64,000 nt of DNA from Blastococcus aurantiacus (GTDB lineage: Bacteria > Actinomycetota > Actinomycetes > Mycobacteriales > Geodermatophilaceae), in the NCBI RefSeq assembly GCF_900102425.1, contig NZ_FNBT01000012.1:1-64000 (forward strand). Reading direction: 5' to 3'. The notes beneath the pieces are model-generated. The model made no database searches and was not told where the DNA came from. It saw nothing but the letters and a program-made list of their open reading frames with translations. Made by a program: the position numbers and the translations under genes. Below, one piece after another: positions 1-7,471 of this stretch. Every line of letters begins with the position of its first letter. The stretch's first letter is position 1.

Positions 1-13
1 GAGAGGACGCGCC

Positions 14-901
14 ATGAACACCGACGAGCTGCGCGAGGCGCTGCGTCGCGACGCCGAGCTGGCCGGCCGGCCGCCCACCGACCTGGTCCCACGGGTGGCA
101 GGCCTGCGGCGGCGCAGCACCCGCCGCCGGGCCGGGGTCGTGAGCTGTGTCCTCGCGATCGCCGTGGCGGTGGGTGGGCTCACCATCCTCGACGGCGCAC
201 GGGAGCAGGACCGGGGAGCCGCCGGCCAGGACGGGAGCAGCGCTGCGGTGGCCGGCGTCGACACCGAAGCCGCCGCGGCGCGGTTCCGGGAGCTGATCGA
301 CGGGGCCGACTCGAACCGGTCATCGGTGATCGACCCCGAGACCCTGGCCGAGTACCTGCCCAACAGGCAGTACCGGGTGGTCAACGGGACGCTCACGACG
401 CTCACGGACGCGGTCGTCGTCGGATACGTCACCAGCGTCGTGCCTGGGCGCGGCTTCTACGCTCCGGAGGATGACGAGACCTCCACCATCGAGGTGCCGT
501 TCGACGACCCCCGCGCCATGTGGCGCACCGCCCACGCCGAGCTGACGGTCACGGAGGTCCTGGGCGGGGGCGTCACGGAGGACACGATCGTCGTCGGTGT
601 CGGGGTGGGGCTGTCGGCGACGTCCTTCGACGTCCTGGCCGCCGGCCTGCCCGCTCTGGGGGACATGGTCTTCTTCCTGCAGATGCCGTCCGGGGTTCAC
701 GACTACGCGCCGGACATCTGGAGGGTCGCCGAGAGCGGGGCCATGCTGGCCGAGGTGGAGGACGGGGGTCGTCTTACGCTGCCGGCGATCGAGCCGTACC
801 GGGTCGAGCGGTTCCTGGCGGCCAACCCCACGCTGGACAGCCTGCGCGAGGCGGCGCGGATGCCGACGCGTGAGGTTCCGTTCGAGACCTTGGAGGACTG
901 A
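14..901 (+). CDS. Membrane-anchored hypothetical protein
   Basis: The 295-residue protein has a basic cytoplasmic N-terminus (an RRRSTRRRAG stretch near residue 35) followed by one hydrophobic segment at about residues 40-61. An extracytoplasmic domain of about 230 residues follows with no motif I recognise. The ATG at 14 has a purine-rich GAGAGGA ribosome site. The layout (short acidic N-terminus, one membrane span, long outer domain) resembles proteins encoded behind SigE-type ECF sigma factors, but the upstream gene lies outside the window, so a regulatory role is only a guess. The N-terminus appears complete. Confidence 0.8.
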   Translation: MNTDELREALRRDAELAGRPPTDLVPRVAGLRRRSTRRRAGVVSCVLAIAVAVGGLTILDGAREQDRGAAGQDGSSAAVAGVDTEAAAARFRELIDGADSNRSSVIDPETLAEYLPNRQYRVVNGTLTTLTDAVVVGYVTSVVPGRGFYAPEDDETSTIEVPFDDPRAMWRTAHAELTVTEVLGGGVTEDTIVVGVGVGLSATSFDVLAAGLPALGDMVFFLQMPSGVHDYAPDIWRVAESGAMLAEVEDGGRLTLPAIEPYRVERFLAANPTLDSLREAARMPTREVPFETLED

Positions 902-1051
902 CGGGGAGCAGGCCTCCGGCGTCGGCGGCGGGATGGCCCCGCGGTGGCCCATAGTAGGGAGCACCGCGCGTACGGCTTCAGTCGCCCGTCGCGCGGCCGA
1001 AGCTCCGGACGCGGGATGCCCCGCTCGTCACGGCCGACCGAGGAGAGACCG

Positions 1052-1255
1052 ATGGACTACCTGCGCCGCCTCCAGGCGGAGAGCCCCGTGCTCTTCATCG
1101 TGCTGCTGTTCGTCGGCATCTTCGTCGCCTTCCAGCTGCTGCTCTTCGTCGCCGAGCTCGTGCTGGGCCCCTTCGGCCTGCCGGGCTGGGCTCCGCTGCT
1201 CCTGGTGCTCATCGCCCTGATCGTGGTGGCGCGCCGGCAGCAGAACTCGCGCTAG
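1052..1255 (+). CDS. Small two-span membrane protein
   Basis: This is a 67-residue protein with two hydrophobic segments (about residues 12-35 and 43-60) and a short basic tail (RRQQNSR). The ATG at 1052 was chosen because GAGGAGAGACC lies just upstream; an in-frame extension to 944 reads as arginine- and serine-rich non-coding sequence. The function is unknown. Small hydrophobic proteins of this kind are common in high-GC actinobacteria. Confidence 0.7.
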   Translation: MDYLRRLQAESPVLFIVLLFVGIFVAFQLLLFVAELVLGPFGLPGWAPLLLVLIALIVVARRQQNSR

Positions 1256-1561
1256 CGCCGCCGAGAACTCACACCCGGGGGCCGGTCGGCGCCGGGGGGA
1301 CGACGAGGTCGCGGCGGATGCGCAGGCGGCCCGGCAGCCGAGGGCCGGACACCGGCGGGTGGACAGTTCCTGAGCGGTCGGGACGTGCTGCCATGTCGAA
1401 CTCAACTCTCCTCGGTGCTGCGGTATGCCGGAAGCGTCGCGCAGGGGTCTGACAGTTCCGGGGACACGAGCTGGGAGCTCCCTGCCAGTTCGACCCCCCC
1501 GTCGTCACGACGGGGGAGGTCGCCTCCTCAAGAGGCGCGCGACAGCGCCCGATACGGAACT
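1256..1561. other. Intergenic region with a perfect hairpin
   Basis: About 300 bases lie between the small membrane gene and the likely start of the GGDEF-EAL gene. At 1496-1516 is a perfect 9-bp stem (CCCCCGTCG, loop TCA, CGACGGGGG). A smaller CGCCTC/GAGGCG hairpin follows at 1520-1537. An in-frame GTG at 1385 could extend the downstream gene through this region, but the added residues are low-complexity and unlike a protein N-terminus. The hairpins could terminate upstream transcription or act in the leader of the c-di-GMP gene. Confidence 0.45.
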
Positions 1562-4240
1562 GTGCGATTCCTCCGGGCGACAGAGCAGGGCAGGCGGCGC
1601 GGTGCGCCCCTGTGGCGGTACCTCACGGCCCTGGTGCTGCTCCCGCTGATCGGTGTGGCCGTCCTCGCCACCGCCGCCGCGCAGGCTCGCGCGGACGAGG
1701 CGGCCGGTGCCGAGCGTGCCGAGTCCGCCGTGCGCACGCTCGCCCTGCTCGACGTCGCCCGCCGGGCGACCGAGCAGGAGATCATCCCGGTGCTCACGCT
1801 CCACGCGGTACAGGCGCCGGAGGTCCTGGCGGCCATCGGCATCCCGCAGGAGGTGCTCGACGCACAGCGCGCGTCGGCGTCCGAGCAGGCGGCGGCCATC
1901 CGTCGGGTGACCGACGGGGCCCTGACCCAGGTCCGGGCCGGATCCCTCGGGGCCGAGGCGGCGCAGCGGGCGGAGACCGCCCTCGCCGTCCTGCGGAACC
2001 CGAACTCCTCCGTGGGGCTCGACGTCGAGAAGATCTACTACAGCTTCCTCGCGGTCTCGAACGACCTGCTGACCGCGCAGGAGGCGGTGGCTGCGGCCGC
2101 CACCTCCGAGGGCGTGCCGGCGGCGACCATGCGCGCGATCCAGGACGTCCAGACCGCCGCCCACCTGACCCACATCGCCAGCCGGCAGGCGCCGCTGTTC
2201 CTGGGCTCCCTCCTCGTGCCCAGCGACGGGAGCCTCATCGGCGCGCGGGGGGCGTGGCAGACCGCCTGGCTGGACTACACCGACGCCCGGCTCCAGATGC
2301 AGGACCTCTCGCAGGAGTCCCTCCGGGACCAGTGGGCCGCGATCGAGGACCTGCCGGCCGTCCGGGAGCTCGACGCACTCTTCACCGCCGGCTTCGCCGG
2401 CAGCGGGGGAGCCCCGACCGCCGCGACCCTCGCGGACGTCATGACGGTGCTCGCGGGCACCCAGGAGCGGGGCGCAGCCCTGGCCGACCTCGTGGACACC
2501 GCGGTCGAGAGGACCCGCCAGCTCGTCGCGCAGGACCTGGAACGCGCCAACGGAGCGCTGCACGGAATCATGGTGGTCGGCGCCGGGCTGCTCACCGGTT
2601 CCCTCGTCGGCGCGGCCTTCCTCGGCCGCAGCGTCGCCCGCGCGCTCCGCCTCCTGGCCGGTCAGGCCACCCAGATCAGCGAGGGCTCCCTGGTGGAGGT
2701 CGAGGTCGCCGGGCCGCGCGAGGTCCGCACCGTGTCCGCCGCCCTCCGCGCCGCCGTCGCCGGGTTGCGCCGCATCCAGGACCAGGCCCAGGCCGTCGCC
2801 CGCGGCGACCTGGACGACGCCCTGCTCGACCAGCCCCTGCCCGGCCCGCTCGGCGAGGTGGTGCACGCCTCGGTCCGGCAGATCGTGCACTCGGTCCGCC
2901 AGCGCGAGGAGCTGCAGTTCGCCCTGGCCCACCAGGCCACGCACGACGCGCTCACGGAACTGCCCAACCGCGCCCAGGCCGTCACGCTCGTGACCGCCGC
3001 CCTGCACCGCGGCCGGCGCTCCGGCGACATGACCGGCCTGCTCTTCGTCGACCTCGACGGCTTCAAGGCCGTCAACGACGGGCACGGGCACGCCGCCGGC
3101 GACGAGGTGCTCCGCGAGGTGGCCCGGCGGCTCTCCGCCGCCGTCCGGCCCGGGGACGCCGTCTGCCGGCTCGGCGGCGACGAGTTCGTCGTCCTCGTGG
3201 AGCAGGTGCACAAGGAGCACGACCTGCTCGAGCTGGCCCACCGCCTCATCGCCTCCGTCAGCGAGCCGATCACGGCTGCCCGCGCCCGTGTCCGCATCGG
3301 CGCCAGCATCGGGGTGGCCGTCAGCCGGGACGGCGGCACCGACGCCGACGCCCTGTTCGCCGAGGCCGACACCGCCGCCTACCGCGCCAAGGCGCACGGC
3401 CGCGGCCGCGCCGAGATGTTCGACGAGACCCTGCGTCTGCAGCTCAACCAGCGCGCCGAGCTGGAGGCGGCGATCGCCTCGGGCTTGGCCGGCGGCGAGA
3501 TGCAGGTGGCCTACCAGCCGGTCATCGACGTCGCCACCGACCGTCTGATGGGCTACGAGGCGCTCATCCGCTGGGACCGGCCGGGCGTCGGCCTGGTCCC
3601 GCCGGACCAGTTCATCCCCGTCGCCGAGAGCTCCCGCCTGATCGGCGACGTCGACCGCTGGATGCTGCACGAGGCCACCCGCCAGCTGGCGCAGTGGCGG
3701 GCCGAGTGCCCGGCCGCGCCGGGACAGCCGGACCCGACGATCGCGGTGAACATCTCCGGGCGGCACCTGGCCGATCCGCGGGTGATCACCGACGTCGCCG
3801 ACGCGCTCACGGCCTCCGGGCTGCCCGCGCGGCTGCTCGTGCTCGAGGTCACCGAGACGGTGCTGGTCGACGACCCGCTCGCCTACGAGCACCTCACCGA
3901 CCTGCGTGCCATGGGCGTGAGCATCGCCATCGACGACTTCGGCACCGGCTACACCTCGATCGGCCAGCTGCGGAACATGCCCGTGGACACGCTCAAGATC
4001 GACCGGAGCTTCGTGGCGTCCACCGAGCCCGCGCACCGCGAGCTCGTGGCGCTCATGATCCGCGCGGCGCACACCTTCGGTCTGACCGTCGTCGCCGAGG
4101 GCGTGGAGGAGCCCGCGCAGCTGGCCCGGCTGAGGGCCCAGGAGTGCGACCAGGCCCAGGGCTACCTGCTCTATCGCCCGATGCCCGCTCCCGAGGCCGG
4201 CGCGCTGCTGCGCCGGGCGGAGTCCGCCGGCACCGTCTGA
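1562..4240 (+). CDS. Membrane GGDEF-EAL c-di-GMP turnover protein
   Basis: This is a predicted bifunctional diguanylate cyclase/phosphodiesterase. From the GTG at 1562 it has 892 residues. An N-terminal transmembrane helix (about residues 18-40) precedes a helical sensor region of about 300 residues. A second transmembrane helix and a HAMP-like linker precede the GGDEF domain. The active-site GGDEF is intact at about residue 538. An RxxD (RPGD) lies exactly five residues upstream, which is the canonical inhibitory I-site. The EAL domain keeps EAL at about residue 666, the DDFGTGYTS stretch and the late AEGVE motif, so it looks catalytically competent. An upstream GTG at 1385 is possible but would add unlikely sequence. 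The ligand of the sensor region is unknown. Confidence 0.93.
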   Translation: MRFLRATEQGRRRGAPLWRYLTALVLLPLIGVAVLATAAAQARADEAAGAERAESAVRTLALLDVARRATEQEIIPVLTLHAVQAPEVLAAIGIPQEVLDAQRASASEQAAAIRRVTDGALTQVRAGSLGAEAAQRAETALAVLRNPNSSVGLDVEKIYYSFLAVSNDLLTAQEAVAAAATSEGVPAATMRAIQDVQTAAHLTHIASRQAPLFLGSLLVPSDGSLIGARGAWQTAWLDYTDARLQMQDLSQESLRDQWAAIEDLPAVRELDALFTAGFAGSGGAPTAATLADVMTVLAGTQERGAALADLVDTAVERTRQLVAQDLERANGALHGIMVVGAGLLTGSLVGAAFLGRSVARALRLLAGQATQISEGSLVEVEVAGPREVRTVSAALRAAVAGLRRIQDQAQAVARGDLDDALLDQPLPGPLGEVVHASVRQIVHSVRQREELQFALAHQATHDALTELPNRAQAVTLVTAALHRGRRSGDMTGLLFVDLDGFKAVNDGHGHAAGDEVLREVARRLSAAVRPGDAVCRLGGDEFVVLVEQVHKEHDLLELAHRLIASVSEPITAARARVRIGASIGVAVSRDGGTDADALFAEADTAAYRAKAHGRGRAEMFDETLRLQLNQRAELEAAIASGLAGGEMQVAYQPVIDVATDRLMGYEALIRWDRPGVGLVPPDQFIPVAESSRLIGDVDRWMLHEATRQLAQWRAECPAAPGQPDPTIAVNISGRHLADPRVITDVADALTASGLPARLLVLEVTETVLVDDPLAYEHLTDLRAMGVSIAIDDFGTGYTSIGQLRNMPVDTLKIDRSFVASTEPAHRELVALMIRAAHTFGLTVVAEGVEEPAQLARLRAQECDQAQGYLLYRPMPAPEAGALLRRAESAGTV

Positions 4241-4333
4241 CACGGGGACACGCCGGCAAGCTCTCTCGTGGGCATGACCAGGGCGTTCGCGGGCGGTAGC
4301 ACGCTCGGGGCGCCGGTTCCTGTCGACATGTGG

Positions 4334-4350
4334 TCCCCCTCCGAGGGGGG
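4334..4350. terminator. Short GC hairpin after the GGDEF-EAL gene
   Basis: A CCCCCT-CCG-AGGGGG stem-loop lies about 95 bases after the stop of the GGDEF-EAL gene and is the only obvious hairpin in this 270-base gap. There is no T-run, which is usual for terminators in such GC-rich genomes. It could equally be part of the leader of the next gene. Confidence 0.35.
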
Positions 4351-4512
4351 TGACCGGCCGTGTCGATGGCTTGCGCAACGATCCGGACACGCGACGTCCG
4401 ATCGGCGCCGACGCGTCGTCGTATCGCGGTCCCGGTCGCCTACCTTTCACCCATCGCGCCGCCACGGCCGGCGACGCGGTGCCCGCCTCACTTCCCCAGG
4501 GGCGGGACCTCC

Positions 4513-5148
4513 ATGGATGGATGGACTGCGATGAGCGTCATGGGTGGCTTGCCCGGAAGTGGAGTCGTCGCCGACAACGGCGTCGTCGGCTGGTGGCTGG
4601 TCGACGGCGGGGACGACGTCCCCGGCCGGGTGCTCGCGGGACCGTTCCCCGACCGCGCGACCGCCGGCTGGTCCGGCACGGCGCTGGCCGACGGATCCGC
4701 GGCACGACCGGCGTACGGCGTCCGCCGGGCCGACGGATCGCTGCGCCGGCGCCCGTCGCCGCAGGAGTGGGCGTGGCTGGACCACCTCACCGCGCAGCTG
4801 GACCGGCTGCCCGAGGACTGGGCGCCCCTGCTGGCCGAGGAGGACCCGCTGACGACGCTCGTGGTCGAGGTGACCGCGGCCCTGAACGAGGCCGGACTGC
4901 CGTTGCACGACGCCACCGGTGCCGGCGGGGCGCTGGGCGGCGCGTGCCTGACGCCGACGCCGGACCTCGACGGGGTCGTCGTCGCGTGGCGCCAGCACGA
5001 CCGGATGAGCCTGGACCAGGTGCACGGCGCCATGGCCGACTCGGCCGTGCAGCAGGCCATGAACCGGGCGCTGGCCGAGGTGCTCGCCATCAGGGGCCTG
5101 GCCCCGGAGGCCTGGGGCGGGGCCGTCGTCGTCCGCCGGGAGGCCTGA
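4513..5148 (+). CDS. Hypothetical protein
   Basis: The 211-residue soluble protein is not recognised. The ATG at 4513 follows a GGGGCGGGA ribosome-site-like stretch; a second ATG at 4531 is also possible. The sequence opens with a tryptophan-rich segment (NGVVGWWLVDGG) and holds no signal peptide, membrane span or catalytic motif that I can name. Codon use is like that of its neighbours. It converges with the PAP2 gene, with 10 bases between the two stops. Confidence 0.7.
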   Translation: MDGWTAMSVMGGLPGSGVVADNGVVGWWLVDGGDDVPGRVLAGPFPDRATAGWSGTALADGSAARPAYGVRRADGSLRRRPSPQEWAWLDHLTAQLDRLPEDWAPLLAEEDPLTTLVVEVTAALNEAGLPLHDATGAGGALGGACLTPTPDLDGVVVAWRQHDRMSLDQVHGAMADSAVQQAMNRALAEVLAIRGLAPEAWGGAVVVRREA

Positions 5149-5158
5149 GCGGACCGGC

Positions 5159-5803
5159 TCACCGCACCGGCGGCTGCTGGGCCCGCTCGCGCACGGCCAT
5201 GAGCAGGGCCGGCCAGCCCAGGGCCAGACCGGCCCCGAGCAGGGCACCGGCCACCGTGTCCGACAGCCAGTGCGCCCGCAGGTAGACGCGCGACAGCGCC
5301 ATCACGGCGCCGAACACCGCCGCGCGCACCTCCCAGCGCCAGCGCGAGGGGCCGGGGGACGCGAGGACCAGCACCAGCCCCACGGCGGTGACCGTGCCGG
5401 CGATCGCGTGGCCGGAGGGGAACGATGCCGCCGTGGTCTCGATCAGGGCGCCGGGCGGGCGCGGCCGGTCGACGGCGTCCTTCACCGGCCCGATGAACAG
5501 CTCGCTGGTGAGGACGGCGAGGGCGAAGGCGGCCAGCCGCAGCCAGTGGCGACGCCAGGCGATGAGCAGCAGCGCGGCCAGCCGGAGCGGCCAGTTGACG
5601 TAGGCGCTGCCCAGGACCGACAGCGCCTCGGCGACCGCTGTCGCCGGCTCGTTCCGCAGATCGCCGGCCCACCGCCAGACGGCGTCGTCGACCGCCTGGA
5701 CGGCGGGCCGGGTGGCCGGCACGACGACGAGGGTGGTGACCAGGGCGGCCCCGGCCAGCAGGCACCCGCTCGCCACCAGTCCCCGACGCGCGTCGACCAG
5801 CAT
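5159..5803 (-). CDS. PAP2-family membrane phosphatase
   Basis: This 214-residue integral membrane protein carries all three motifs of the type 2 phosphatidic acid phosphatase family. KDAVDRPRP is the KX6RP motif, PSGH is the second motif, and SRVYLRAHWLSD is the SRX5HX3D motif with its nucleophile His and Asp. It probably dephosphorylates a lipid phosphate or undecaprenyl pyrophosphate at the membrane; the substrate is not visible from sequence. Several hydrophobic spans are present. It ends 10 bases from the preceding plus-strand gene and lies 7 bases downstream of the flippase-like gene, so it probably closes the minus-strand operon that starts at 9183. Confidence 0.93.
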   Translation of the reverse strand: MLVDARRGLVASGCLLAGAALVTTLVVVPATRPAVQAVDDAVWRWAGDLRNEPATAVAEALSVLGSAYVNWPLRLAALLLIAWRRHWLRLAAFALAVLTSELFIGPVKDAVDRPRPPGALIETTAASFPSGHAIAGTVTAVGLVLVLASPGPSRWRWEVRAAVFGAVMALSRVYLRAHWLSDTVAGALLGAGLALGWPALLMAVRERAQQPPVR

Positions 5804-5810
5804 CAGGAGC

Positions 5811-6890
5811 TCACACCGACTCCGGCACCAGCTCGGTGCGGGGAGCGGCGTTGGGCTCGCGCCGCCACGAGCGGTTGTGCCGCCAGAACAGGTAGCTGCC
5901 CAGGCCCACGGGGATGGGCAGCACGTAGGTCAGGGCGCGGAACACCAGCACCGCGGCGGCGACCAGCGTCCGCGGCCCGCCCGCCGCGGACAGCCCGGTG
6001 ATCAGCGCCAGCTCGATGACCCCGAGCCCGCCCGGGGTGAACGGGACGGCGGTCAGCAGCCGGGCCGAGGCGAACACCGCCAGGGCCTCGACCGCGCTGA
6101 CCTGGTCGGCCTCGACCCCGACGAAGCGCAGCGCCAGCAGCAGGACCAGGAACAGCGACAGGTGGCTGATCAGGGTCGCCAGCGTGATCCAGTGCCAGCG
6201 GGCCCGGAGCAGCAGCGCCGTCCGGTCGCGGAACTTCGTCGTCGCCCGCTCCCAGCCGGTCACCGGCCCCCGGCCGAACGGACGGCGCAGCGCCGATGCC
6301 ACGCGGCCGGCGGCCGCGCCGATCCGCTCGGCCTGCTCCCGGCCGCGCAGCAGGGCGCCCAGCAGGGCGACGGAGACGACCAGCGCGGCGAGCCCGGCCA
6401 GCCCGGCGGCGACGCGGCCGGCGGAGGGTGGCGAACTGAGCGCCAGCAGCGCCAGGGCGAGCACCGGCAGCCCCAGCTTGGCGAAGTTGTTCCACAGGCC
6501 CGACACCAGCAGCGCCACCGAGGTGCGGGAGTGGGAGAAGCCCCAGGACGAGTTCATCGCGTAGGTCAGGCCCAGCGAGACGGCCGCTCCGCCGAGCACC
6601 GTGTTCGACACGGCGGTCGTCGTCTGGGTGGAGACCAGGGCCTGCCGCAGCGTCAGCCCGGGCGTGGTCGCGACCATGACGAACTGGTACGTGGCCAGGT
6701 TCCAGGCCGCGGCCACGACGAGCACCGCCATCTCCACCCAGGTCATACCGCGCACCGAGGTCCAGACGTCGGCGAGGCTGGTGAACTGGGGGAGGAACCA
6801 GACGAAGACGCCGGCGACCAGGGCCAGGGAGAGGACCGCGCCGACGAGCCGGCGTCCCTGGGGCCGGGCGGGGCCGCCGTCGCCGGTCAC
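5811..6890 (-). CDS. Flippase-like / LPG-synthase transmembrane-domain protein
   Basis: This is a 359-residue polytopic membrane protein of the lysylphosphatidylglycerol synthase transmembrane-domain (TIGR00374/UPF0104) family. It has about eight hydrophobic helices and the conserved late segment PFTPGGLGVIELAL. It lacks the cytosolic aminoacyl-transferase domain of MprF, so it probably moves or binds a lipid rather than lysylating it. The GTG at 6890 was chosen because it overlaps the stop of the upstream lipoprotein gene as GTGA, which is the junction style of this operon. Related actinobacterial proteins are often fused to PAP2 and kinase domains, which here sit on a separate gene two positions upstream. 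Confidence 0.88.
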   Translation of the reverse strand: MTGDGGPARPQGRRLVGAVLSLALVAGVFVWFLPQFTSLADVWTSVRGMTWVEMAVLVVAAAWNLATYQFVMVATTPGLTLRQALVSTQTTTAVSNTVLGGAAVSLGLTYAMNSSWGFSHSRTSVALLVSGLWNNFAKLGLPVLALALLALSSPPSAGRVAAGLAGLAALVVSVALLGALLRGREQAERIGAAAGRVASALRRPFGRGPVTGWERATTKFRDRTALLLRARWHWITLATLISHLSLFLVLLLALRFVGVEADQVSAVEALAVFASARLLTAVPFTPGGLGVIELALITGLSAAGGPRTLVAAAVLVFRALTYVLPIPVGLGSYLFWRHNRSWRREPNAAPRTELVPESV

Positions 6891-7471
6891 CGGTCGCCGT
6901 CCGCGGGGTCCAGCTCCAGCCGCCCGTCGGTCTGCTCGCGCACCGCGGCGCGCACCGCGTCGCGCGCGACGGTGCCGATGCCCTGGGTGGCGAAGCCGAG
7001 CGGTTCGGCCCGGTTCTCGCCCGAGAGCCGGAACAGCACGCTGATGCAGCCGCCCTCGAACACGTAGTGCCGGGTGCCGACGAACTCGGGGGTGACCTGG
7101 GTGACCCGCTCCCACCGCTGCATCGCGTCGCGGTCGCTGGGGATACGGGTGGCGCCCGTGGTGTCGCAGCTCGCGTCCAGCCGGATCTCCACAGCGCGGA
7201 CACCGTCCCGGTCCGAGTCCAGCCAGAAGCGGGCGTCCTCCGCCGTCGACTCCAGGCCCGAGACGTTCCATCCCAGCGGGATGGCCTCCAGGCACGGCAC
7301 CCAGGTGGCCGTGGGCACCGACTGGGCCAGCAGCACCACGCCGTTGGCGGGGGTCCCCTCGTCGCCCTCCCGGCAGGCGACCACCTCCGAGTCCAGCACC
7401 TCCGGCCGCACGCAGCCGGCGAGCGGGATCAGGGCGACGACGGCCAGCACCGCGCCACGGCGGGCCGTCAC
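6887..7471 (-). CDS. Lipoprotein of unknown function
   Basis: The 194-residue protein has an N-terminal signal sequence ending in the lipobox LAGC (Cys near residue 19), so it should be lipid-anchored outside the membrane. The mature part has four further cysteines (in ACREG, PCLEA, ASCDT and GGCIS), suggesting disulfides. It is not otherwise recognised. It starts with GTG at 7471, overlapping the stop of the PAP2-kinase gene, and ends overlapping the start of the flippase-like gene. Translational coupling implies that the three products work together. Confidence 0.8.
   Translation of the reverse strand: MTARRGAVLAVVALIPLAGCVRPEVLDSEVVACREGDEGTPANGVVLLAQSVPTATWVPCLEAIPLGWNVSGLESTAEDARFWLDSDRDGVRAVEIRLDASCDTTGATRIPSDRDAMQRWERVTQVTPEFVGTRHYVFEGGCISVLFRLSGENRAEPLGFATQGIGTVARDAVRAAVREQTDGRLELDPADGDR

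Noticed and set aside
944-1051. N-terminal extension of the small membrane protein from 944
   Set aside because: The added residues are Arg/Ser-rich and a good ribosome site sits directly before the ATG at 1052.
1505-4465. Long minus-strand open frame (986 codons) opposite the GGDEF-EAL gene
   Set aside because: It mirrors the GC-rich third positions of the real gene, is dominated by Arg, Gly and Val without domains, and the plus strand has clear catalytic motifs.
4241-4512. Possible c-di-GMP or other riboswitch after the GGDEF-EAL gene
   Set aside because: No conserved riboswitch core could be matched; only one short GC hairpin is present.
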